DNA of 64,000 nt from Listronotus oregonensis. Taxonomy: Eukaryota; Arthropoda; Insecta; Coleoptera; Curculionidae. The notes beneath the pieces were generated by a model. The model ran no database searches, was not told the DNA's origin, and saw only the letters and a list, made by a program, of their open reading frames with translations. The stretch is taken from positions 1-64,000 of the forward strand of contig JAHBCN010003854.1 of NCBI GenBank assembly GCA_019359885.1. Direction: 5' to 3'. The position numbers and the translations under genes are program-made. This document shows, one piece after another, positions 48,361 to 59,038 of this stretch; positions within the stretch are counted from its first letter, which is position 1; each line of letters opens with the position of its first letter.

Positions 48361-48645
48361 CTATAATAGGCGCCACCTTTATAAAAGTAGGTGTAGCCAT
48401 TTGTCCATTGAAAAGCGGCATCCAGATTATCAGGAACACCTTCCCAGTTTGAGATCAATTTAGGATACGTACTTTTAACCGGCGGCCTTTGAGAAGGATC
48501 AAACCTCCAAAATTTGCTTCCTTTATAGAAGTAGATTTTACCGTTTCCGCTCCAAACCATTGCAGTATCCAAGTCATTAGGAATTCCAGTAAAACCTTCG
48601 GAAATATCTTTGGGGTAGTCACCGTCCATTTTTCTACCCTTGTAC
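48361..48645 (-). CDS. Mmp1: Mmp1-like exon: hemopexin repeats 3-4
   Basis: 285 nt between acceptor ATTTTTAG and donor AG|GTAAGA. It encodes YKGRKMDGDYPKDISEGFTG, then two hemopexin repeats: DLDTAMVWSGNGKIYFYKGS-KFWRFD and STYPKLISNWEGVPDNLDAA-FQWTNGYTYFYKGGAYYR. Each has the DxA start, the Y(F)FxGxxYWRF strand and the YPK.I..W.G(V/I)P turn typical of the four-bladed propeller. These domains bind substrates such as collagen and mediate protein contacts outside the cell. Phase agrees with both neighbours. Confidence 0.94.
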
Positions 48646-48777
48646 CTAAAATTTTTAATTGTAAATGTATTTGTACTCAGCTACTAAATTAGATATTTAG
48701 ATGAAAAAAATAATTGGATGAGTGTAGTGGAATAAGAGTAGGCACATAAAAACAAACTGCTATTGTATTTTTCTCCC

Positions 48778-48812
48778 AACGTTTCGTGGCTGGATTACCA
48801 CTTTATCAATGG
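48778..48812 (-). ncRNA. Hammerhead-like core, isolated repeat fragment
   Basis: The minus strand reads TTGATAAAGTGGTAATCC then AGCCACGAAACGTTGGG: a near CUGAUGA box, a GTGG/CCAC stem, then GAAAC. This phrase is typical of the 3' tail of Penelope-like elements. No other part of such an element was found around it. Intronic. Whether it could self-cleave is unknown. Confidence 0.35.
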
Positions 48813-49509
48813 CCAATACTTTACGAGGTCCTACTGCCTTAAAATAATTTATCATCTAATTAAGAAAAATTAAAATCTTTTTTATGATAACTTTAGTACG
48901 ACCCTAGATATTTTTGTGAAACGTATTTACGCATCTTCTACTCTACACATCAAAAGGCATTTTCTAGGTTACAACCCAGTTGTTTGTGCTGGATTTGCAC
49001 AGAATCATTTGAAAAAAAAGTGATACGCAACTGCTTTAAAAAACTATATTTTTGAAATGCTCATTTGTTTCTGAGCAAATTTGATCTCTTGATTTTTTTT
49101 TCTTTGGCCTATGGTTCCCACGTAAGAAAAATTAAAATCATTTATTTGCATCTCGCTAGACTACTTACGAAAAAAATAATTTATGTAATTTTAAGAAATA
49201 ATTTATTTAAGAGTATAATTTTTAAACGGTACGGTTATAAAATTGAAGTATTTAAACACGTTTTAAAATGCTAACATAAAATTATTTTAAACGCAAGAAG
49301 AAATTCATTAAATCGAATGTTAAAAATATCCGCTGTTGCAAATATGCATGCCTCTGTTTTTCTTTTTCATGGACTCACTGATATCTACTTATTAAAAAAT
49401 GAAGAGACTGTTTGTAACACTTTTACAAGATATTATGATGCGGTTTCTTATTTGATCTAAGTATGAATTGGAGTGCTGTAAACCAATGTTTTAAGATAAC
49501 CCTACAAGA

Positions 49510-49610
49510 AATAATTTAATCTATTAAGGTCTGGAGACCTAGGTGGCCAGTAGCCATGCCAGTGGTCCTCCGCGACCTATTCAGCGATTATTGTAATATT
49601 CGGTCGCCCG
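49510..49610 (-). pseudogene. Small fragment of a Tc1/mariner-type transposase
   Basis: The minus strand contains NR-stop-IGRGGPLAWLLAT, which lines up with the RWIGRGGPLAWPPRSPDLT block that precedes the last catalytic residue of this transposase superfamily. About 30 residues only, broken by stops. Intronic. Confidence 0.5.
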
Positions 49611-49667
49611 AGCACCAAAGTGGACGGACGTCATACTGGATTTTTATATGTCTAAAAGCAGTTTTAC

Positions 49668-50684
49668 TATGGAGGTTACAGAGGTAAAGGAGCACCCCCT
49701 CTTATGGCTATTTTGCTCGAAAAGTGGCCCCCGATTAGCATTCAATAGGAGGCGCTGGTGTAGCTAAGCGAACCAATGAGAACCAATGACCTTGACCGCA
49801 ATATACAGGGTGATTCATGAGGAAATGTCAATACTTCATATACGTACTCAGGGTTAAAAATAAACATAAAAGTCTATAAAAATATGGGTTCGCAAGGCCT
49901 TCGTTTCCGAGATACAGGGTGTTCACCACAGAGCTGACATGTGCTTAGAAGTAAATGGTGGAATTTTTAAAAATTATAAAACCTAGCTAATGTTTTGCCA
50001 AACATAATTTAAGAACAATAATTTTATTGAAAATTAAAATACATATTGTGTAATAAAATTATACATTTTGTTTTATTTTTTAAATTTTGCTATAATAAAA
50101 TTAGATGCGTCGTATTTTTTTTAAATCCAAATATCTCGAAAACGGTTGCTCATATCAACTTTTAACAAGTATACCTTTTTGACGTAAAAATGACAAAACA
50201 ATTATTTAATTTACTCAAAAATATAATACAGGCCGTACCAAAAAGTTGTGATTGTTCAAAATGGTAAAAAGACGTGTAGATGGCGCCCCCTACAAGTAAG
50301 AGCCGTAATAAGATTAGATTTGAATCCGTCATACCAAAAAACCCCCGAATACCAATTTTTAGTTCAATATTTGAATTATCATAGATTTTATTTAAAATAG
50401 AAAATTTAAATAAAAATTTTAACATCCTGTATTTCGAAAACCAAGGACCTGCGGACCCATATTTGTATAGGCTTTTATCTTTATTTTTGGACCCTGACTA
50501 CGTACCTGAAGTATTGACATTTCCTCACGAATCACCCTATATAACGCAAAGTTTAAAACAACGAGGTTATTAGTTTAGAATGGGTCTTGGAGTCACCAGC
50601 GCCATCTTAATTTGTTGCAATTTAAAGGACATTTTTGCAACACGAGGATGGTGATCCTGGTCTTTAGAATCCATGAGTTTTACT
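49668..50684. mobile_element. Second copy of the 15.4-kb MITE, split by a nested element
   Basis: Left end CTATGGAGGTTACAGAGGTA and right end CTTTAGAATCCATGAG, with AAAGTGGCCC, GGAGGCGCTGGTG and AACCAATGAGAACCAATGAC between them, match the MITE at 15424-15644 (interior inverted). The match is broken at 49803 and resumes after 50540 because another element inserted there. Confidence 0.65.
49803..50543. mobile_element. Nested TA-flanked inverted-repeat element, about 740 bp
   Basis: ACAGGGTGATTCATGAGGAA at the left is mirrored by TTCCTCACGAATCACCCT at the right. Inner boxes pair (ATATGGGTTCGCAAGGCC with GGACCTGCGGACCCATAT; GTACTCAGGGT with ACCCTGACTACGT). ATATA lies on both sides. Sits inside the older MITE, in a Mmp1 intron. 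Confidence 0.85.
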
Positions 50685-51860
50685 TTTTTACACAGAGGCA
50701 AGAAAATTATGTTAAAGCGGATTACCTGTTTACTCATAAATAAAATAAAAACATATCAATATTATAAACACTATGTTTAAATAAATATAAACATTTTCTC
50801 AAACCTTACTAATGCCTGAAAGATGAAAGGGTAATTAAAAAAAAAATCTTATAAGCAGTGTAGGTGTGCTATAATTAAATTATTTTCTACTTTTTAGTTT
50901 GGTTTGCTATAACAACGTGTTTTTTAGTTTTGTTAAACTATAATTTACTTTCTTATTTTTTAGTCTAAAAACTATTGGCGAATGCGCAAGTATTGTCATT
51001 TTGAGAAAGTGTTTTATTTTTATTTATTTTTTATTTTGATGATTCTATTCAGAACATTAGAACGAAGTTATAGAATAATTGTATTGTTATCGGAACTTGA
51101 CCGCTATACAAATTTTCAAGTTAACCAGTCTTCTTAAAATTGGTAAAAATTAGGTTGAAAGATTCCATTACATAGATACATAGATGCATACAGGTGTACT
51201 CGTAATTATGTGGAATTGTCATTCTTAAACCATACTCTACCCATTTACATTTTAATCCTAGAAAAAATGTGTAATTACAAAGGGTCGTTATTTTCAGCGT
51301 TAAAATAGTATTTTATAACTTCTTCATACCAAATATTTTTAAATTTTATAACTATTATTTTTAAGAAGCTTTTTCAAAACTGTTTGTTTTTACCCTATTA
51401 TTACTATGTTAGCGACTTGTCATGCATTTTTAAAAAGGTAAAATTAGCTACTTTTTTATTCCAAATAATTAATATGCTACCAAAAAAGAAGAAGCTAATG
51501 ATGCTTTAATAAAAGCTAAACGCTATTTTAGCAAACCACCTTCATATTTAGATTCCATGAAATATCTTGCTTAAAAACTTTTTTACATATTTAAAAAAAT
51601 AGAAAGTAAAAAAGTTATATTACATTATATTTTAAAAAATAATATAGTTAAAATTTTTAAAATGTACCAGAAACCAAAAAAGCTAAGGATGTTTACTAAC
51701 AAAATTGTCTTTATTTTTCTCTTCACTCTCGTCATTCAGTCATTCTCCGATTTATTAGAGTTTTGCGATCCCAATACATGTATGACCATTTTGTGATACA
51801 CTGAACCTTTTTAACAAATTATATGATGTAACCTAATACTTAATGAAATATTTCACTGAC
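50685..51860 (-). other. Intron sequence
   Basis: AT-rich. Nothing recognised except the donor GTCAGT at 51860. Confidence 0.45.
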
Positions 51861-52101
51861 CTCCAGTATTTTGATCCTTTGAAAAAGTAACTTTTGCCAT
51901 TTTTGTAAGTAAAAGCAGCATCAATATTACCAGGGAGACCTGGCCAACCATCAGAAATTAGTTTTGGGTATCCAGCTGCTATACTTTCCTCCGTCAATCG
52001 CCAGTATTTATCACCTTTAAAAATGTATGTGTAACCTTCCGCAGAGTTGAATATGGTATCAAAAGTAGGATCTTTGCAAAGTGTTGTATCTGGGCCATTG
52101 C
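51861..52101 (-). CDS. Mmp1: Mmp1-like exon: hemopexin repeats 1-2
   Basis: 241 nt between acceptor TTTATTTTAG and donor AG|GTCAGT. It begins by completing a Gly codon and reads NGPDTTLCKDPTFDTIFNSA, EGYTYIFKGDKYWRLTEESI, AAGYPKLISDGWPGLPGNID and AAFTYKNGKSYFFKGSKYW. The Cys in TTLCKDP opens the hemopexin domain and would form the disulphide that closes the propeller with the Cys in the 48043-48230 exon. Two repeats carry the (Y/F)FKGxKYWR strand. The last two bases (AG) join the G at 48645 to give Arg. Confidence 0.94.
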
Positions 52102-52546
52102 CTAAAATAAAAATAATATTCTGTAAAGCTGTTAAGAGATACAAAATCCTATCTGTGTTAAAATTTAATTGTTTTGTATTTCCGGGGCGCAGCCACCGGT
52201 GGGGAAGGGTACTTTAAATCAAAACATTAAAAAATTAAAGGTAAAACCCAGAGGTGGCATCGAAGTACTACTAGTTACCACCCAGTTACCACCTGTACTT
52301 GTGAAAAGTTTTTTTCTACAGTAAAATTACTAAAATTAATTTTACTAGGGCGAGACGCTTAAATGGATTGACTTTAATGTATATGCTAAGTTATTATATC
52401 CAACGGCAAAAAAAGGAACTTTTTCTAATTGTCTTTGGTTTTGATTTTTTATATAGTATTTTTTCCATTAAAACCCTCCCCAAAACGCAATCCTGGCTGC
52501 GTCACTGGTACAGTCAAATTCATATTTAAGTTTAAATAAATTGTAC
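52102..52546 (-). other. Intron sequence
   Basis: Short intron of about 445 bp between the hinge and the first hemopexin exon, with a small GC-richer patch at about 52184-52215. Confidence 0.6.
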
Positions 52547-52686
52547 CTTTGCCGGGTTGTGGTATTTTTTTCGGAACATTTTGACTTTCGTCTGCCCCGC
52601 CATCATCGCCAAATGAAGGAGTGCTGCTTTTCTTCGTCTGCTTGCCATAAAGTGCTTGAATACCATCAATATCATCTTGGTCCAAG
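52547..52686 (-). CDS. Mmp1: Mmp1-like exon: end of catalytic domain and hinge
   Basis: 140 nt between acceptor TTATTTTAG and donor AAAG|GTACAA. The first base completes a Ser codon, then LDQDDIDGIQALYGKQTKK gives the conserved last helix of the catalytic domain (the D.xDDxxGIQxLYG signature). A flexible hinge follows, rich in Ser, Asp and Pro (SSTPSFGDDGGADESQNVPK, KIPQPGK). The donor departs from the usual +3 to +5 bases but is the only GT that keeps the frame into the next exon. Confidence 0.92.
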
Positions 52687-53516
52687 CTAAAATAAGAAAA
52701 ATTAAATATATAAAATAGAGCTTGTTAAGTATAAACTATTAAATCGTTTGGGCAAAGGATGCAAAGATGGCACTGGTATACTCTTAGTAAAAATTGTACT
52801 TAATCGTATGTGATGATTAACTATGATTATAAAAACATTACGATGCCTGCCAAAAATAGAATACTTATTAAAAGTGACATCTATTAAAAATATCATATTA
52901 ATGTTAGTCACCACCAAAAATGACGTAAATTTAACATATAATATCTATTTAAAAAATGTGACTTCTGTCAAAAATTTTATCTTACAAAAGTATTATATGA
53001 TTGTGACATATTTTAAAAATATATTACGTGGTAAATATTAAATTTACAAGAAAAGTATTTAGCAAAACCATACCGTCTGACAAATGTAATTTAACAAAAA
53101 TATAGTCCAAAAATACGTCAGTAAGAACATTTCACTTGTACAATTTAATGGAACCCTTCGTCTAGCCAAAGATTTTGTCTAATTGGATCAAATTTATCTA
53201 AGACCTTTTTAAATTTATTTTCAATTATATTTAGTTTAATTTTTTATATTAACCCAAAAGGAAACTCCGTTGAAATACGCCTCCGACCCTCACAATCTAT
53301 CAAAATCAAGACCTCTTTTCTAACGACTTTTTGTATTATCTTTAGTATTTTTTTGTTTTAATCGCCTGAGCCAATCCAGTTACCAAAAATATAATAAAGT
53401 TATATGTATATTGCCGTGGCAAAACATATTATTTGAAATTCCCGCCACTTAGGTCCTGGTCCCAGGATATGGTTTAGTACAAGCACAATGGACCGACTTA
53501 TCGAAACTAGCAATAC
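52687..53516 (-). other. Intron sequence with loosely repetitive AT-rich text
   Basis: At 52830-53150 short phrases such as AAAAAT...GTGACAT and CATATTA recur at irregular spacing. A GGTCCTGGTCCCA box at about 53451 resembles one end of the palindrome at 54519-55143 but has no partner close by. Confidence 0.4.
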
Positions 53517-54244
53517 AGTCAAAGCTCTTTAATTGTACTTCCTTCATTCGCGTTTTTACTATTCGCGGATTAAAAAAATACGACCCAATTCCTATATTAA
53601 CGGCCTAAGATTTCTTTATTCGCGGATCTAATCGGTACATCGGTACATCGGTACATACACATTAATAAAAAGGATTCCAATATGTGAGTATCCAACCGAA
53701 TTTCCTTTGCAAACGCGTCGTCAAATGGCTAATAGCCGAAATTGCGAATGGAATAGGAATAGATGGGTTCGAACAGATAAAATCCAGTGGCATTCAGAAG
53801 TTGCGTGAATAGCAAGATGAAGATTTGGCACGGGAAACGTGACATTTAGTTTGAAAAATCTTAGTGAAGGTTTAAGAATGGCAAATGAGCTTTGTGATTT
53901 CTTTATGAAAATTTGTCTATGAAACGAAGTCTTATTTTTAAGAGGCAAATTGCTAATGCTACTGCTGAATATCAGTCTGAATTAAAGGAGCTTTTAAAAA
54001 CTGCCAAGCAAGAAAAAATTACAAAGTTTTTTAAACCATTGCCTAAACCTGAAGATAGTAATTAATCAATATGGTCAAAAACTTTAATTAAATTCATTTT
54101 TTTATACTTGTTTTTTTTTTATTTTGTCACCTAGGAACGTATCCCCATAATCCCATATAAATTACCATTCCATATTCAGAGTTTCTGTATTGGCGGTATA
54201 TTTACAGAACATATACCCCGCGAATAAAGCGCTGTTACTGTACC
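53517..54244 (+). mobile_element. pogo/Tigger-like DNA transposon, internally deleted
   Basis: The left end CAGTCAAAGCTCTTTAATTG, with ATTCGCGGATT behind it, is mirrored by AATAAAGCGCTGTTACTG at the right (54227-54244). Ends of the form CAGT-(CA)-AnnnCTCT..ATTCGCGG are typical of the pogo/Tigger group. TA lies outside the left end. Only the C-terminal end of the transposase remains inside. Confidence 0.65.
53860..54065 (+). pseudogene. C-terminal fragment of a pogo/Tigger-type transposase
   Basis: GLRMANELCDFFMKICL (about 53870-53919) is followed after a frameshift by 48 codons from 53922: KRSLIFKRQIANATAEYQSE, LKELLKTAKQEKITKFFK and PLPKPEDSN, then TAA. A charged C-terminus ending in a (T/S)I(T/D)xFFK-type motif is characteristic of pogo and jerky-type transposases; that motif binds the sliding clamp in some proteins. 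The catalytic DDE part is gone. Confidence 0.6.
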
Positions 54245-54518
54245 AAAAAATTCTTTAAAAATTAAAAAAACATTATTGTTTTAATGAAAAATCGGTAATC
54301 GTTTTTAAAATGTATAAAAAAATTAAAAATGCATTGAATGTACAAGCAATTTAATAGTTAACAAAAAGCAATAAGCAGCTCAATGTATGCATAAGTCTAT
54401 TCACTGAAACCACGACTTTCATCTATCAAGAAATTCTAATACTTTTTTTGGAAACAATTATTGTTGTAAATGTATTTTACCGTTTTGTGGCGGATTCATG
54501 TTTTAGTATTTTTTTATT

Positions 54519-55143
54519 GGGATTATTCGCCCTAAAATTTTCTAGAAAATGAGACCACTTTGGTCCTGGTCCCAAGGTATAGCAAACTGAGCCTGCTTAG
54601 CCCTATTGCCCCTAAAAACTGGCGGATCGCCTTAAACAAAAAAAAAACTCCCAAGAGAAAACAAAAAATTCAGATTACCAATTTACATATTGGTGGCAAG
54701 TCGGCCACCGTTGTTAGGATGAAATCAAAAGAAAAACAAAATAAAAATTAGAACTAAATTTTAAAGAAATTTTGATTTAAAAATTAAGGAACTTCTAAAC
54801 GATTTTTTAATATTTATGACGTTTTGTCATAATTTATGACAAAACTTCATAAATATTTTAAAAGCTTATAGAATTTCCTAAATTTTTATTTTAAAATTTA
54901 TTTCATTTTTATTTTGTTTTTCTGTTAATTTCATATTGACATTGGTGGCCGACTTGTCACTGAAACGTAGATTGGTGTTTCACTTTTTTTTTTGTTTTTT
55001 TGGAGGGTTTTTCTTTTTTGTTTCATGCGATCTGCCAGTTCATAAGTGTCAATAGGGCTGAGCAGGTTCAGTTCGCTATACCCCGGGACCGGAACCGAAG
55101 CGGTCCCATTTTCTAGAAAATTTCAAGGCGAGTAATTCTAAAC
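54519..55143. mobile_element. Near-perfect giant palindrome, about 625 bp
   Basis: The left arm (ATTCGCCCTAAAATTTTCTA, GAAAATGAGACC, TTGGTCCTGGTCCCAAGGTA, GAGCCTGCTTAGCCCTATTG) is mirrored along its length by the right arm ending ...TTTCTAGAAAATTTCAAGGC. The symmetry axis falls at about 54833, between ATGACGTTTTGTCAT and ATGACAAAACTTCAT. No spacer is left. A third end of the same family appears at the right edge of the window (63973-64000). Intronic in the Mmp1-like gene. Confidence 0.9.
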
Positions 55144-56334
55144 AAAAACATACTACAAATATTGTTGTGTCAAATTTGATGTTTGACTTTGCATTTTTTT
55201 GTTTTTACAATACATAGAATTGACCACAGGTACATGCAAGTACCAAGAATAAAATAAAACGTTTTATTTATTTGAAGAATTTAAAATTTAAAGAAAACAA
55301 AAAACGAAAATATTATGCGACTACCTAGAATGCCATCGAATTTCCATATTATGCATTATGAATATAAAGTTAACTAACGGGAAACTGTTGTTTTTATCAA
55401 TTTATTCAATAATGCTATCCATATATTTAGAGAAATGTCACTCATCGAAATATTTTTTAAACCATAATTTAGCTACTACAACTCACCTCCAACAGGTGCA
55501 CCCAAGTGACACTTAAAAGTAATTTATAAAACTAAAATTTACTGAGATAACCATTACTTAATAATAAATAATTTTAAATTATTCTTTTTTCTTTGCGACA
55601 GTAGGTTAAGGCTTAAAACCTTAAAAACTAAGTGGTGATTTTAAAATCGCTCCATGAGAGTGAAAATAGTTAAAGAAAAGGATCTTCCACAGCTCGTCTG
55701 TGGACAAGAAAGATTTTGTGTAACAATGGGGTCGTTGATAAAGGTCTTTAGATAAAATCAAGAATGCTAGGAGGTGTGGAAGATGCTAGTCCCCAGATGT
55801 AGGAACAGAATTCCAATATTTATGATACATACCGGGTATTCAGTTTAAAAGAGAAAAATACTTTTTGTCTTGAAGAAGAACATGAACCATTTTCGAGGTT
55901 GCTGTAGCTATGGATAAAGAGTGTTTATGCCTACTAAGGTCTTTGTCAAAGGTAACCAGCCCAAGCTATAACCATTGTGATATGTTCTTAAGGCATTATC
56001 TGGACAGGATTTTTGATTTTGTGCAAGAAAGGTATTTTGAATATACTAATTAAGCAGTTTTTTACATAAAAAACATTCACTTTTAAAGAGCTTTAAAGAG
56101 TTGTATTATTAAGGGCATGTTTGTATTTTTTTCTATTTCTTAATCTCAAATCGTTTACAAACTTTTATGTTAGTGGGAATACCGGTGTTCAGCAAATTAA
56201 AGAGAATAAATAACGTAAATATAACAGCAAATACCTTTTGAAATAAGATTATATCAAACCAATAAATTTTAGCGCTAAATAAGTTTTCGATACTACTAAT
56301 TTTTTCCCACCAGAAGCCACATGAAAGTACTTAC
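55144..56334 (-). other. Intron sequence
   Basis: No exon recognised. 55670-55990 is somewhat less AT-rich, with no open frame of note. Confidence 0.4.
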
Positions 56335-56513
56335 CTAAAAAGCGGATCGTATCCCCTGTAAAATGGAGCCATAAGAGCTGATCGTACATCGGAATGACTT
56401 AAGCCCAAGGAATGACCGAATTCGTGCGCAGCCACTTGGAAAAGATTCGTGCCTCTGTAGCTATTAATTGACCAACTTTCAGAAGCGTCGAAATGAGCAT
56501 CACCACCAAAAAC
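56335..56513 (-). CDS. Mmp1: Mmp1-like exon: zinc-binding half of the catalytic domain
   Basis: 179 nt between acceptor TTATTAG and donor AG|GTAAGT, entered in phase 0. The protein is VFGGDAHFDASESWSINSYR, GTNLFQVAAHEFGHSLGLSH and SDVRSALMAPFYRGYDPLF. HEFGHSLGLSH is the metzincin HExxHxxGxxH motif: His 30, 34 and 40 of the exon bind the catalytic zinc and Glu 31 is the general base. SALM supplies the Met-turn. GGDAHFD holds conserved structural metal-site residues. The enzyme is a secreted or membrane-tethered endopeptidase that remodels extracellular matrix. The match to SDVRSALMAPFYRGYDP favours insect Mmp1 over Mmp2. The preceding exons (signal peptide, cysteine-switch propeptide, first half of the catalytic domain) are outside the window. 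Confidence 0.96.
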
Positions 56514-57278
56514 CTAATAATAAAATAAATATAATTAAAAAAACGGCACCACCGTTGATTTAACGAGAAGTGTCAAAAACACTAGTAACATTTTTTTAAA
56601 CGCTAAAAAAAATTAAAATCAGTAGTTATATTAAGGCTTACCAACAGTAAAGTAGTTAAAAAAATCAGTTTTAAAATGTAAATTATCCAATAAGACTAAA
56701 ATTTAAAGACATTAAAAATGCCCAGAAAGCAACTTTTGCATATAAACAAAATTTTGCATTAGATCAAAAAATATCAATCCATATATTTATTGCGAGTCCC
56801 TAAAATAGTTTTGGTTAGTCTTTTCTTATTGAGTCATTTTAACTACTATAATAAAAAGAAAATATTAAATACAAGATTCTACAAACTCTTAATAAAGTTT
56901 AAAAAAACAATATAGGACCAAGGACTGAAAAAATATGTTAAACTCGTTTTACATTTCTCCCCATATTTTGAAAATAAAATGGGTTAAACAATCAGCACTT
57001 AAGGTACCTAATATCTAGGTTCCATATAACTCTTTGTAGTGTGTCATAAAGAGAAAATAAAACTTAATATATTTTTATATGATGTGGTTTTTTAAATATA
57101 TTTTTGTCTTTAATTGCCGAAACCAAGCAAGATATTACATATTCTAGGGTGGTTAATGGGATTAATTACAACTGCAAATATTAAAATAAAAACGGGACGT
57201 ACTCTAAAAACAAAACGTTATTTTTTTACTCAATATGTTGAATTACGCTGCTTTCCCCTATTTTAGCAGAAAAGATAT
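56514..57278 (-). other. Intron sequence
   Basis: AT-rich. Nothing recognised. Confidence 0.45.
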
Positions 57279-58456
57279 ACAGAGTGTGCTACAATGATCT
57301 GCGGCAATCGATTTCTCGCAAAGTGAGCCTTGGAAAATTTTGAAAATTTAAAGGTTTACTAGTGTCAATGGGGGCAAGTCGGTTAAAATATTTTTCAATA
57401 AGTGGCACTTCCGGTTATACCGGAAGTAGGTGTGATCTTGCTTATTTTTAATAAAACACCCTATAGATTATTACAGTTTTAGATTTTTACACAAGGTTTC
57501 AGACAGATTTTATGTAGCATGTCCCATACCTAAATCTAAGAGTTTTTAACATATTTAAGTTTTTCCGTCCAAAATGACGTTTGCAGGCGCTTAAATAATT
57601 ATCTTTTTTTTTATATAAAAGCCTTTAATATTTAATATGAGTTTAATTTATTGTTGAAAAGAACCTACCTTAACAGATTTTTTACAATACTTTAATAACT
57701 TATTATAGAGGGTGTTTAGAAAATAAGATTAAATATAAAATTGAGCAAATGATTTTTTTTTAATGGAAGCACCCGAATTTTATAATTTTATATTATTTAG
57801 CACTTAAAATAATATCTAGTTTGTGTAAGGCTATCTTTTACGAAAATTTTTAGTTTTTGATATATAGTCAATTTAATATTTACTCAATACTTAGAGTTGG
57901 TTATAATGGCGTTAAAAACAATCGCTATAGCCAACTACGAGTAAAATGTCTTAGCCAAATAGGAGTATAATAAAACTTCAAATCTGCAATCGCCATATAG
58001 AAATACTAAACTTGCAATATATTAAAAACACAAGATTTTCGAAATAGACAACATTACACAAACCTGCCCTTATTTTTAATGCTAAATAAGAGAAAAGTAC
58101 AAAATTTGATGGTTTACATTAAAAAAAAAGATTTTGTCCATTCCATTTGTACTCATTTTGAACAACTGGTATAACAGGTTATTAAAATATTGTAATAAAT
58201 TTGTTAATGTACATTCTTGTCAACAATAAATTTAACCTAGATTAAATAAAGGCTCTCTTATAGCAAACATTGATAATTATTTTAGGTCCTGCCAACATTA
58301 TTTTTGACGTAAAAGCTTAAATACATCAAAAACGCTTAATCTTATTGTTAGGTAGAAGAAATAAACCATAAAATATGACTTAAATCTTGTGTAAAATCTA
58401 AAAATGTAATGATGTATAGGGTGTTTAATTTAAAATAAGCGTCGGATGATGCCCTG
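57279..58456. repeat. Degenerate inverted-repeat element, about 1.2 kb
   Basis: The left end ATACAGAGTGTGCTAC and right end GATGCCCTGTATATC are weakly complementary. Inner arms are clearer: AAAACACCCTATAGATTATT, TAGATTTTTACACAAG and CAGATTTTATG pair with CATAAAATATGACTTAAATC, TTGTGTAAAATCTA and ATGTATAGGGTGTTT. Intronic. Confidence 0.6.
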
Positions 58457-59038
58457 TATATCTAGTGAAATGAAGGTAGTTTGATTAAGAATACAAAAAT
58501 ATTAGATGTGAAATATGTAAAATGTCAAAATCCTTAAATAAAGTAAATTAAAGCATATGCTAAATTAAAAAAAATATATAATTAAACCTCACATTTCATG
58601 TGATTTAAAAACTCTCCAATACCTGAATATTTTTTAACAGTATATGTACTTACTTCTGATCAACTCTGAAAACTTTCGCATTTCATGATAACAAAACTAC
58701 ATAAATTTTTAATAAAGTGTTTAACAATTGAAGCATGCTTTGAAAGAAATTATTTAAGGACTAAGACATGACATGATACTTTTGTTAACGGATAATTTTC
58801 ATCATTACAATTATTGTCACAAGAATTGTTATTATGAAAATTATCCGGAAAATAATTTTATTCGTTAATAAGAGTACCAGGCCTTAGGCAAACAAACCAA
58901 AAAAATTAAAAACTATATTAACTAAAATGTTTTAACTTATTAATAACTAACATAAGACTCTTAAATGTATACCTTTTCTACCTGCAATTCTTTACATTTT
59001 TCTAAATGTCAATAAAACACATTATTAAACTGATAGTC
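58457..59038 (-). other. Intron sequence
   Basis: AT-rich. A short GATAATTTTCAT..ATGAAAATTATC hairpin at about 58790-58846 is the only structure seen. Confidence 0.45.
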
